DNA of 64,000 bases from Hydractinia symbiolongicarpus (taxonomy: Eukaryota > Cnidaria > Hydrozoa > Anthoathecata > Hydractiniidae): the NCBI RefSeq assembly GCF_029227915.1, contig NC_079879.1, positions 18,662,001 through 18,726,000 on the forward strand, given 5' to 3'. The notes beneath the pieces were generated by a model. It saw only the letters and a program-made list of their open reading frames with translations. It was not told the origin of the DNA and did not search any database. The position numbers were made by a program, and so were the translations under genes. Each line of letters opens with the position of its first letter. The first letter of the stretch is position 1. This document shows, in pieces, positions 1 to 13,821 of this stretch.

Positions 1-224
1 ACGACATGATGAGACAAAAATGTTTCAAACATGGACAAGGCTTCAAATTAAAAGAAACTACGGTAATTGTCAACTGTATCAAGGGACGCTTGAGCTTTTT
101 ATTTCTCCCCTTAAACTCCAGTAAATTCAGATTCGTCTCCAGTTTGGAATTAAAAAAACTGCTATCCTGTTTATTCATAAGGATGTGTATCAGAAAGTTG
201 GGGTTATTTTTGTTAGAAGCATAC

Positions 225-3200
225 CGTTATCACGAAGCTGTTGGACAGAGAAAGCAAAACCTTTCGTCCGTGGCAGTAGATGGTGTTCTAACGGCTCGAT
301 GTTGTTGCGTTGTGCGTATTCACGACTAGCTTGTATTTTAGCAGCAGTTCTTCGAGTCCCCTCACAATATAACATCATCTAAAATATAAGAAAAAACATT
401 TTCGGGTGATGTTTACACGAAATATTTTCTTTTAAAGCATGCTTTACATTTTAATGACTGCAATCTTAATAAACTGAAGGTATACGTATTGCGCATGCGT
501 GTAACAATTTCAAAATAAGTGCGATAGTCTCTAGTCCTGCTAATAAAACACTTTACTGAAATATTTTAAGAAGATCCTTAAATTTTGGTTTTAAATATTT
601 TTACACAAAGTTTTTATACAGGACTTTGGATTTTAAATTATTTTTCTTCTTTCTGGTGCAAAATTTCGCCTACGCAGAACATTCAGTAAAAAATCGTAGC
701 CTAAAAAAACTCACTAACCTATAGTTAATAGCACAACATAAGAGAAAAAAACTATCGTATATATTTTTAGTTTCCAAATCTCAAACAAGCCGGACGTAAA
801 ATAACATAACATTTGTCTACGCATCTTTTATTTTTTGATGGCTAGTTGATTGGAGGAGGTAAATATAGTTGATTGGAGGAGGTAAATATAGTTTTATTGG
901 AGGAGGTAAATATAGTTGATTGGAGGAGGTAAATATAGTTGATTGGAGGAGGTAAATATAGTTGAATGGAGAAGGTAAATATAGTTGATTGGAGGAGGTA
1001 AATATAGTTGATTGGAGGAGGTAAATATAGTTGATTGGAGGAGGTAAATATAGTTGATTGGAGGAGGTAAATATAGTTGATTGGAGGAGGTAAATATAGT
1101 TGATTGGAGGAGGTAAATATAGTTGATTGGAGAAGGTAAATATAGTTGATTGGAGGAAGTAAATATAGTTGATTGGAGAAGGTAAATATAGTTGAATGGA
1201 GGAGGTAAATATAGTTGATTGGAGGAGGTAAATATACAGTTAAACCTGCATAAGACGGCCAAACAGGACACTTAAAAACTGGCCACCTTATAAAACATCT
1301 CTGTAAGACAGCTAAACACTTTCTCTATTAAGTCTTTGCCAGAACTTGTGGAATGCAAGGTACTATTTAAAATGATGTAAAAGCTGTGATTTCCAAGTTA
1401 TGCAAACTTACCCTCCTTCCCTGGGATGTTTGCTTTTTTTATACTAAACGAATGAGGGTGATGCGTACTGTAATATAAATGCGAATGCCTTACTACACAT
1501 TTGTTTCGCGGTAGAAAAGTGGGGGAAGTTTGAAATAAAGAACTCCTGATCTTGTCTGGGGATGGAAATAGAGGTTGCTGGTCACATTAAGCAGGTGGTC
1601 GTCTTATAGAGTCGCAAATAAACAAAATATTAAGGATGTGAGGGGGGGGGGGAAATGTGGTCGTTTACAGGTGGTCGTTATAGCAGGTTCAACTGTTGCT
1701 ACTTTTAGATGTACACTTACATAGTAGGCTGGCTTATCATTCTTCAGTGTGTTCAAAGTGTTGATCATTCGTTGTTCATCTTTGTTCCAATCTCTTTTCA
1801 AAAAACCCCACTCAGCAAACCAGTACGCCCACCCAACCGTTGGAACGTATTTAACAGAGTCTTTTATAAAACAAGTCGTTCCCTACAAACAGATCTGTCA
1901 TCAGTACAAATATAAAAAACAATATGAAAACAAGACTGCTACACCTAAATTACATAAATGCTGATTAAGATCATGTAGAATTTGTTTTAAAAAATACTAA
2001 TATTTTCGGCTGTCGTACATAAATGTTGATTAAAATAGTGTACAGGATCATATCCACTTGAAGAACTCATCTATTTACACATTTTCGGCTGCCGAATATG
2101 ATGCTGATTAAAATAATTTAACGTCCTTATATGTCACTGCCTACTAAAATCAGAGAGATATTATCTCTATGAAAAAATGTATAGAATCATATCCGAGAAC
2201 ACCCTTATATAATCTTGCCATATATACTTCTGTACTGCTTACATAACCAGGACTTTGGCTATCATTTTATTGTAAGACATTTTTCACGAGTACCTAACCA
2301 AATACAAGCTAAAGAAATCACATTTTCTTTTTTCTAAAGTTTGACCGATTCAAAAAAAAGTTTGTATAACTCGACGATTCGAAAAAAAATCAGGGATAGT
2401 AATCTAACTACACGGAGGTCCTCTTCTTTCTTAATTTAACAAGACGTATGATATACGCAAACAACCTCGCCAAAAAAGTGTATAAAAAGCTGAAGTTAGA
2501 CACGACATATTTTGCTATTCGGATAGGCAATAATATTGATAGAAAATTTCTCGAAATTTCAATTTTCGTTAGGTCAGTCTGTAAACACGTCCTCGCGGGC
2601 GAGATAATAAAAAAAAAAAAAAAAAAGTAAAAATAGTTACCAAGATGAGATTCGAACACACGACTACTCCCGTGTCGGTGCTCAGAGAGGCAAAAATTTC
2701 CATTCTTGTAGGACACATTTGCGTTTTAATACAAGCTCACGAGCTTGTATGAAACACTGTGTAACATGAGTACCAGACTGTTTACTTACACCTAATATAC
2801 CAGTCCTTTCACTAAACACCCATGCAATTAGCCAATCTATATCGCTCAAATGATTCGAAACTGCCAGCCAATTTTCTTTAGCCATCATTTCGACATCATG
2901 TTTTGCTCCATAAACATGTAAGTCTATTTCGCTCCACCATTCAGCCAGGAATGTGATTTCTACAAAGAGTAGAAAAAAGCATTTTTATTGTTATGTTACG
3001 GCACCCAAAACAATGACGTACTACGAGGTTAGAAGTAAGATATAAACACAGCATAAAACAAGTGTGTTTGATAGGGTAGCAAACTTTTTTTGATTTAACA
3101 CTTTTATAAGAACTTTTTTAGAACACGTTTTGCTATTGTACCTATGCTAAGAACAAGTCCAGTCTGACCACCTAATAACACAAAGCGGCCGGCCTCAAAA

Positions 3201-3682
3201 CTGAAATTATTAATTTTTGTGTAAAAGACCTAGATGTTGGATCTTTAAACTTAAGGTAATAATTGACAATCCCCTAATGAAAAAATATAAAAATAAGTTA
3301 AAAGGACGGTTTGTCTGTTAAATTCTGCAAAGTGAAGCTTAAAGGTTGATGTCCAATCGTTCGTTAACACTTTATCTTTACGTTTTTAGTCTGCAGTGCC
3401 AACTTATTGCGCTTGAACAAAATTAAAAAGCATTCTAAAGTTAATGTAAACCGAAAGTAAACGAACTGTGTACAAATATATTTTTAAAATAGATGCTATC
3501 ATAAAATTACAGAGTTCTCGTTTACCTGAGTATAAACAATAGCATAACTTTGATATAAGCACGTGGTATAACTTTCGGTGAATCCAGTATAGCGGTAGAA
3601 CACAAAGTTGAACCAAGTTAATCAACAAGCCACTAATAAAAAATACCACAACAAACCATGAGAGGAGCAATTGTGAAAACAT
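225..3682 (-). CDS. AGPAT: AGPAT3/4-like acyltransferase, 5' part (cut by window start)
   Basis: This is the first part of a 1-acyl-sn-glycerol-3-phosphate acyltransferase, an ER membrane enzyme that makes phosphatidic acid or remodels lysophospholipids. Four exons are visible with GT/AG borders and matching phases: 3682-3526 (ATG at 3682), 2959-2790, 1882-1721 and 378-225. Exon 1 encodes a hydrophobic anchor (about residues 8-32). Exon 2 carries the HX4D catalytic motif (H89 to D94, in NHLSDIDW). Exon 3 carries the substrate-binding block around FLKRDW. Exon 4 carries CEGTRR. The donor at 225/224 leads into an intron, and the remaining exons lie before position 1. It is a tandem paralogue of the complete gene at 5472-13821: exons 2, 3 and 4 are 170, 162 and 154 nt in both. 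Exon 1 is one codon shorter here. The family is certain; the exact substrate is not. Confidence 0.85.
845..1236. repeat. 23-bp minisatellite, about 17 copies
   Basis: Tandem repeats of a 23-bp unit containing TTGATTGGAGGAGGTAAATA, with scattered one-base variants (GAATGG, GAGAAGG). The array lies in intron 3 of the partial acyltransferase gene. Because 23 is not a multiple of 3, the open frame across it on the minus strand is a shifting low-complexity artefact and not a gene. Confidence 0.95.
2575..2715 (-). repeat. Possible tRNA-derived SINE fragment
   Basis: On the minus strand a B-box-like stretch (GTGTTCGAATCTC) is followed by a run of about 18 T and a unique tail. This resembles a decayed tRNA-derived SINE in intron 2 of the partial acyltransferase gene. 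No A box is convincing, so the call is weak. Confidence 0.25.
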
Positions 3683-5471
<1,789 letters not shown>

Positions 5472-8400
5472 CTACCAGGAGTTGATTCTTTTCTTTTTAT
5501 CTTTGATTTTAAAGAGTTTACGAAGTTCACTAAATTGAGATGAATATCCATTCATAAGTACAATCAAAACTCTATTAAATATTTATAACAAAAAGAAAAA
5601 GAAAAACAAAGAAACGAAAAAGTTTTAATAATTTTGTTTATTTGTTTGTAAAGCTACATACACATGTGCGTATATTTTTACGTGAGAGCGTACGCAAGGA
5701 AGCATGTTCATCTGACTTAGGTAAAAATAAAAACCACTACGCAACTTACGTCACACCTTACGTGCAAGTTAGGCTTCTACACCATTTTTGGTCGTAAGAA
5801 ACGCGATGTAAAAGTACGTTAAACAAAGAAAGAAACTTCGATTTAGGATTCGAATTTGATTACGTAACCTAACTAAGTAAAAACATGCATGAAAAGTCAA
5901 TTTAAAATCGATTACCTGAAAAATTATATTCAATCAGACACTTTGGTAGGGATAAAAATTGAAACAAACGTATCAGAGATTTGCCTATCTAAGTTTGTAA
6001 TTCTTACCCAGACTCTTTTTTATTCTTATTCAACAATGTCGCTTTTTAAACACCACCACCACATCAAAAAATGATTTGAACTAACTGATATACGTTATCA
6101 CATACGTGAACAAAACTGTACGTAAGATAAAATTTTCTTACGTTCCAAAAATTTTACGTAAGTCCTTACGTAAAAGAAAACGTACATGTAAATGTAGCTT
6201 TAGCGAATGTTATTGTATGTGCATAATAAATATACTATAAATAATTCGCACAAGCAACAACAAACATTGAAAGAAATTCATTTTTTAAAAGAAGCATGCG
6301 ACAAGTAATAAAACCATGTTTGTGTGATGTACTAGGGTTTTTATTTTTCTTTCTTTTCGTGTTTCAGCCCAAAAGAGCTTCCTTTGTGTGTTTGCGTGAC
6401 ACGTAACAACATCTTCACAAGTGCAAAGACTAGAAAAAAATATCAACAAGTCACTTTAGTTAAAAGAGACACAAGAGGTCTGATATTGACATTCCCCCTA
6501 CTATCTACTCTTTGTAGTATTTTAACATTTAATTTTCTACACCATGATTTTCATTTAGTTCGAAATTACATTTAGTACGAATTTGCATTTACTTTGAAAT
6601 TACATAGAGTTTGAATTTACATCGAATTGTCCTTCCCTTTAATAATATTGTTCTGCAGAGAAATCAAACAAGGTAACTCAAGCCAAATTTTGCAGGACTC
6701 AATAACATACAATTTAGCCAAAAAAGTGGACTGCCCGTCTACCTATTCCTATGCCACTGCATTAGGTTTTTTGAGGTCAACTCTACTGCATTTTTCTCTT
6801 CTCTTGTCATATTAAGCTCAGAGGCTCAGAGGACAGTCCTTTTGTATAAATGCACTTAAAAATTGAAAAACGAAACGTCTGGAAGTTCAATTAAACCATA
6901 AATTAACAGCCATTACTTTTTATTGCCCAGGAAATACATTAAAAACTGATTTTTTACAAAATTACGGTTAGAAGACACTAGCAAAAAAGCACTCAAACTG
7001 TGCAAAGTAAAGGAAAAAACACATACCAGATATTCCAAGTAACACCAAAAACGACGTAGTGAAGACAGGGCCAAACAAATACACACAGTGCTTCAACAAG
7101 GTCAACAATACCACGAAGACAATAACATTGTGACAAGAAAGTGTCACAAAGTTCCATATGCCACGTTCAAGTGCAACTTTTTTGCCTGGAAATTCACCAT
7201 GCTTCACAAAGTGCTCATACAGTTCATCCTGTAAGTATTCGCAAGAATTTTATTAAAAAAAAGGAAATGGTTTAATTTAGCTTCACAGTAGCTAGAACAT
7301 CTATGTTGTGACCTGTACACGCACACAGCTATAAGACAATTTCAACTGTTGCTCCAAAAATTTTATTTCAGATCTAACGACTACTGGGTTTTAGAAGTCA
7401 TTATTCAGGTTTTAAGGCAACTAACTAGATAAGGGTTTTCCTTTTTAGGGCCAATTTCCACTTAAACGCACATACTTTGAAGCAATCCAAGTTCAGCAAA
7501 TATCTGTTGGTCTACAATAATACAGAGATAATGCTTAATATTGCCAATCTTTTTAAAGAGATGACAAAATCACGACAGTTACCTTTTGTTGGTACAAGAG
7601 TTGACAATACGCCGAAGTCTCTTCTATGCTGGATGTTGGAATATCACTTATTGGTATACGTCTAAAGATAAAAACAAAACTTAAAAACTAAACTTATATA
7701 TATAGCAAAAATTCTTCGTGAAGTAAATTTTACAGGGAGTTTGTGAAGGGTTAATTAAAGTAGAGTCTAGGTACAGGCATTAATTGGAATGGGGTTACTA
7801 AAATAGAGTATCCCCGTTATCCTTTTTTTATCAGGAAACTAAAAAACTTCACCTTTTAACTTGACCAAGGAACAATAAATCGATTGATAACAAGTTGGGT
7901 TAAAATTGTATATTATAGTGTAAAGAAGATCTGTGTAATTTTTTTGTAATTTGTGAGCCTTGGGTCTATTTCAGGTTAAAGTGGTACTAAGGTTGCCACA
8001 TGACAGTGTGACGTAATTCTGCAGGAAAATAAACAGACAAATTCTAAATGAATGAAGCGAGGGAATGTTGAGTTTAATTTTAATTAATTTTTAGAATAAA
8101 TACACTTCGGACTTAGTTTAATTTCACTGTTAGAAATATGGTGATAAGTTGAGAAAAAAAGTTTTACGTGTATGAAACATATTTTAAGACAATGTTGCTT
8201 TCATTTAATTAGAATTTTGGGCAATCATAAAATGTTAAAAAAGTCAAATACTATACACATTGGAATGCCCCGATTCCTAAAAAAACCTGAAAGTGATTTT
8301 GTGGAAACAAAACGAGGTCTCACAGTTTTTCATGTTTGAAAGTAGCATTATTTATTTAACTTTTCCCATGTTATTAAATTCTGCGAAATTTATTTTGCTA

Positions 8401-11400
8401 TGACGTTGACAAACAATGTAGTTTCTTACATAACATCTTGTTTAAATGTAATGTAAAAAATCTTCCAAGGATGAATTAAAACAAGAAAGTTTTTGGATTT
8501 CTAGCAACATTACCCCACACGCAGTTCGTCTGAATAACAACACATTTTAACATTTGCAACAGTAAAAAATCGAATATACTGGCTTGATTCTCTACTTTTT
8601 TTTATTTCATCCTTAGTATATTCTTATTGGTGAGCGGAAGAATCTGTGAACTCTTTACTCAATGTCTGCAAGACTTTATCCATCGTCTTACAAATTTTGA
8701 TCTATCAATGCCGTGTGACGTCAGAAATCAACAAAAATATGTACGAGCCAGGTTGGCTTTTGTTCGATAATGGCTGCGGAACAAAAAAATTCAAAAAAAT
8801 TTATGCCTTGTTATTTTCGTGATAGGTAAGAATGTTTTATTACAAACAAAATTATGTAGTTTTTTTGTTGGCTCTCCTTTAAGGATTTTTTATATACAAG
8901 ATATATATACAAGCCATGTTAAGGCGAAGAAAAAATTCTTAAGGATATTGAGAAATTTAAAAATTATATTTCTTCCAAAAACTTTTCGTCCTTTGTTCGA
9001 AAAACCACCGGGTTTCCTGTTTTTTTTTAGACCGTGAATACACTGTACCCGGTTTAATACCTAAAAATATCTAACCCAAAGGAACCCAAATAATTGTTAA
9101 AGATTTAAAAATTATTGTTAAAGAAAGATTGTGGAATAAAATGCAGATGTTACAAATAACGGAATTTAATTCACTTTGAGTTTGCCTGTTCAGGTGTTTA
9201 CAACCTTTATTTTACACTATGCAGCACTCTTCAAGAAAATCTGAAATTTCAGTGTCACAGTAAAGTGGAAGAAGCCATTTTAGACAAAGTGGGCGAGCAA
9301 GGCTAGCAAAAAAAGTTTGTTAAAAGCAAGTTTTTTTCTTCTTTTTCTTGATCCATAAAATCTCTTACCTTATATGCAGATGAACATCAACTTTTCCTCG
9401 ATTAATTAAATTAACGATAGTACATTTTTCAGGGTTTGGAAAAGCAAACTCTAGATCGTAGACTGCTGGCACTAAGACAGAAAAATTAAAGAAAATCAAT
9501 TTGCAGTCTCACTAAATTAACTACACAAAAATTAAAAAGAACATTCCACGACTTTTGAAGGAATATTCATGGAGTTTTTTTTAAGACTTTTTCCCAGGAG
9601 TAATTTTACTTGACGAAAACAAAAATCTAATAAGAAAAAGAAACACTAACTTCCAGGAGTTTTTATAAAGTTTTTCTATTTGTGCTTTCACAAGTTTTTT
9701 AAAGAGTAATATGTTATCTTTAGGAGTTTCAAGGAGTAGGGACCAGCATGCATAGATATAGATATACACCTTTTTTAGCAATAATGCTTTCGTTCAAAAT
9801 AGATCTATCAACCTTTTTTTTTTGACTCAGTTTTCCAGGTTTCAGATGTAAACAAGTATTTACCTTCGTGATACAGCTCATGTATCATCATAGAAAAACC
9901 TTTTGCTCTGGGTACTAAATGGTGCTTTAATGGTTTCATATTATTTTGAATCGCATACTCTTGACTAGCTTTAAGTTTATCTTCAGTCCTTCGAGTTCCC
10001 TCGCAAAACAAAGTCATCTATGAGAAACACAACAAAAAATTGTTACATTAGAATGTTTCAGCAGCAAGTGTCATAGTGAGTGGGAGATGTACAGCCAGTG
10101 TCATAGTGAGTGGGAGATGTACAGCCAGTGTCATAATGAGTAGGAGATGATGCACAGCCAGTGTCATAGTGAGTGGAAGATGTACAGCCAGTGTCATAGT
10201 GAGTGGGAGATGTACAGCCAGTGTCATGGTGAGTGGGAGATGTACAGCCAGTGTCATAGTGAGTGGGAGATGTACAGCCAGTGTCATAGTGAGTGGGAGA
10301 TGTACAGCTGCAAGTGTCATAGTGAGTGGGAGATGTACAGCCAGTGTCATAGTGAGTGGGAGATGTACAGCCAGTGTCATAGTGAGTGGGAGATGTACAG
10401 CTGCAAGTGTCATAGTTAGTAGGAGATGATGTACAGCCAGGTCATGTCAAATTCTTAGGCATTAAAATGTCTGTTATAAGATGTTGTGGTTGCATATCAT
10501 ACAGTCCTTGCATTCGCTCCTGTTCAGATGATGTTTAACTTTTCTTGACCTCTTGTATGTGCCCTTTGTGTTTTGGCTTAATAAAAAATTTAAATAAAAA
10601 AGCTATGCAAGGACTTCTTAACTAGATACACAACCTTTACTTTTTAAGCAAAAATATGACTAGTTGTGTGATAGGAGTTTCGCTTCACTGTTTTCTTAAA
10701 TTGAAGAGAATTTTTATGGACCTTAATCCATATTTTACCTTAAAAAATGCTTTTTAGCAAGAGCTATGTTTATTTATAAATTCAATTCTTTAGTTTCTTT
10801 AAACTTTTGGGAGTTAGCAATTGACAGTTATAATCTCAGTCTTGTGTATGAGAGCTATTTATATGACAAAATGTAGCTTTCTGGCAATGGACTCAAAACC
10901 AAATTATTATTTGATTGAGGAAAAATACGAAAGCAATTGAACCAAGGTAAAAAATACTTCTGTGTTTTTTTTAAACAGCATAGATGCTTGAAAGATGAGC
11001 TTATAATTCAGAATAAAAAAATAAATGTTTCTAGTGTAGTGGTTGGGTGCAAAGTTCTTTATCCAGGAAAAATTAATTTGCGTTTATTTTTTTCCATATT
11101 ATTTTGTTTCCTTCACAAAATATATAAGTGCTTTTTTCAGGGCAAACAAACTCGTGTATGCTACCGAAAGCAACAAATAAGATTTTATTTTAGCCTTAGC
11201 ATAAAATAGTAATGCAACTATTTGAAGCAGTAACTTAATAATCATGTAAGGTGTAAAGAATACCAATAATTAGTAAAATATTGCATAGTGTGAGCTAAAC
11301 ATACTGCATATGGGATTTTGTGATTTTTTAATCCTTTCATAGTTTTCATTAAATGATCTTTGTCTGTTTGCCAATTTCGTTTTAGAAAGGTGAATTCAGC

Positions 11401-13821
11401 AAACCACCATGCCCATCCAAGTGTAGGAACATATTGTATTCCATGTTTCATAGCAACCTTTACACTCTAAAAAAAGTATTAAAACATTTTTAATTTTTTA
11501 TGCTCTAAAACAAACAAAAAATACAAATAATTAAATATCTGAACCTAAAACAAGTGAGCATAAAAAAAACCTAATTTCGCAGATTATTTACTTATTTTTG
11601 TAGGGCTTTACATTATACATACTATGTGTCTCACTATTTGACCAAATATAGGAAGAAAAAAAGTAAAAAAAAGGTTGAAGTGATCAACTATATGCATACT
11701 AGGGTCTAATTAAATAAAAATAATGTTCACTGCCCCGAATATGGTATCCTAGACAAACATAACAATAACCTTAATTCATGAGGCAGGCCTTTTTAGGAAA
11801 ATTTTGATATGTGTGTGGCGAAAAGCATGTCTCGAGTATTTTTGGTGTACTTTTGGGTGTGCTACACTGGTTAACTTCTTATAAAATTTGTCATTTTTCA
11901 GGTGCTATCAATAGCACGCCTAAGCCATTTTGTGTGTGTGTGAAGGTGTGCACGTGCTATTGCACACCTCTCCTGAAAAGGCCTGATGAGGACCTACGTG
12001 ATTTAGATACATAATAGGTTTAAGGCACACTACCACATACCTTGAAATAAAACCTAAGTATAAACCGCTTTTCGTGTCTATCAATTTATGTACAATGCAT
12101 GATACCTTGTGTACATAAAATCTTAATTAACTAATGCTTGACTGTTTCTTAAATTAACTGAGAAAAACAAGGAATAAATTGAATTTGTAAGTTACAAAAA
12201 TTTATACAAAAAAGCAAGCAACCTCTAACATGTATTATCTTACTAAGCCAGCCAAGCCAAACAAACATTGCAAAAAAGTATTTGGTATCAAATATAAACC
12301 TATTTTAGCTTAATAAACTCATCAAAAATATTTTATACTAACTTTTCAATAATGGATATCTATAGTGTTTAAGTAAATATTGCCACATCTAAATGTGTTT
12401 TACACCGTTTGAACAGTATGGGCTCCCAAAAAAGTTCCTTAAAACATATGATACTTATCAAAATAAATTTTGAATCAGAACTTAATTTTAAACTCATTTC
12501 ATGCTCATTTTAGATGTTAGAAAAATAAACAAGAGTATTTTATGCATGAAAAGAACAAAATGTACACACAAAGATTGTTTACCAAAAAATCACTATAAGG
12601 AAACTAAATGTACCCGGTGTTACCTACATTTAAGCTAGCATCATCATATCATATGAAAATCAACAGGAATCGATGATTTAGGGATCGATGATTCAACCAG
12701 CAAAACAACAACATTGCAACAATGCTTTTCATGAAAGATTAAAATGGAAGCAGAGAAGATTTCACCTTTGTGTTTGTACCAAAATTTTTGGTAGGGACAA
12801 TGTCAATCCAAATTTACAGGGCGTAAAACAAGAAATAGTACTCAATGCTACAATTTTAAAGGTTTTTTAAAAAAAAGACAAAAGTAGTACATACACCTAA
12901 TACACCAATTCGTTCAGCAAATACCCAACCAATCAGCCAATCAACATCACTGTAATGATTCAAAATAGCTATTATCTTTTCATGTTGCATTTGCTTTAAA
13001 ACATCATCTTCGGCATACACTGTTAAGTTGGTAGTGCCCCACCACTCTGCAAGAAACGTGAAATCTGAAAAACAAAACAAATTGCATGCAGTGAGCTCGT
13101 TTAATTGAACATACAAAGAGACTGGTCAATGGCAACATGAGCTGGATAGCAAAGCATCGTCGTCATAATCATCCCCAGCTTAATGTCTGCTTTCCATGCC
13201 AGCATGGGCTGAACAGGTATATTAATTATCTTCTTCCAATTTGATATAGACTGCTTGCTAAAATCAAATTTCTCTGCATCAGGTCTGTCCTTCGTACCTC
13301 CTGCTTAGATAAAAATTAGCCACTCGACATGTTATTTGCCTGTTTGCATTAGCAATTGCTGAGTGCTGACCTGAACTAGAAAATCTGTCTTTTTACCCAA
13401 TTATCTTTCTCCATTTCCCCAAGAACCTACTCAATCATCTTATCATGTGTTGCATGTAAACTCCTCTAAAATTTATTTTTCAATGTTCAATAGAGCTTGG
13501 AAGGCTGTATTGAAAGGACATATCAAGTGCTAAATACTTTCAAAAAAGCAACAGCCCATCTGTGAAGTAAAATAAAAGAAATAATAGACCTTATTTAAAA
13601 TAGAAGTTCTCAACATGTATATAATTTTATTGATTATAATTGTGCAAATAACATGACTCACCTGAATATAAACAATAACATAATTTTGATATAAGTATAC
13701 GATATAACTTTCGATGGACCCAATATAATGGTAAAACACAAAATTGAACCAAGTTGATCAACAAGCCACTAATGAAAAATACAACAGTGAGCCACACAAA
13801 AAGCAAATGAGATAAAAACAT
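5472..13821 (-). CDS. AGPAT: AGPAT3/4-like lysophosphatidic acid acyltransferase, complete
   Basis: An ER membrane acyltransferase that transfers acyl-CoA to lysophospholipid. Eight exons join in phase: 13821-13662 (ATG), 13064-12895, 11466-11305, 10017-9864, 9471-9369, 7661-7583, 7228-7027, 5569-5472 (TAG). They total 1128 nt, or 375 aa, close to the roughly 376 aa of vertebrate AGPAT3. Visible features are an N-terminal hydrophobic anchor (about 8-32), HX4D (H90 to D95 in NHYSDVDW), the KRNW block, EGTR (170-173), a VPAVYDL block in exon 5, PISDIP in exon 6, and FPGKK followed by C-terminal membrane helices in exon 7. Exon 2 uses the GTATGT donor, which keeps phase 0. The last short exon, with a Lys/Arg-rich tail, is the least certain because it was chosen by phase and an AG at 5571/5570. 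A tandem paralogue lies downstream in the same orientation. Confidence 0.87.
5651..6200. mobile_element. MITE with AAGCTACAT ends and TA flanks
   Basis: Imperfect terminal inverted repeats of about 40 bp start AAGCTACAT (5651) and end ATGTAGCTT (6200), with TA on both sides. Inside there are many copies of ACGTAAG/CTTACGT, which may be subterminal motifs. It sits in the last intron of the complete acyltransferase gene and encodes no protein. TA flanks suggest a Tc1/mariner- or ISL2EU-type mobiliser. Confidence 0.65.
10068..10446. repeat. 30-bp minisatellite, about 12 copies
   Basis: Tandem units of 30 bp with the core GTCATAGTGAGTGGGAGATG; a few units are longer (CTGCAAGTGTCAT or an added GAT). 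The array starts about 50 bp upstream of the exon 4 splice acceptor of the complete acyltransferase gene. The open frames in both strands are artefacts of the 30-bp period. Confidence 0.95.
11784..11985. mobile_element. 202-bp MITE with 6-bp target duplication
   Basis: Terminal inverted repeats CAGGCCTTTTTAGGA (11784-11798) and TCCTGAAAAGGCCTG (11971-11985) differ at one position. They are flanked on both sides by ATGAGG (11778-11783 and 11986-11991), a clean 6-bp target-site duplication. The inside is non-coding and contains further small palindromes around GTGCTAT and TATTGCAC. It lies in intron 2 of the complete acyltransferase gene. Confidence 0.8.

Noticed and set aside
894-1271. 125-codon minus-strand frame with Leu/Pro/Tyr repeats
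   Set aside because: It is translation of the 23-bp minisatellite through three frames, not a gene.
10048-10429. Repetitive open frames on both strands
   Set aside because: They follow from a 30-bp tandem unit that keeps frame; nothing outside the array supports coding.
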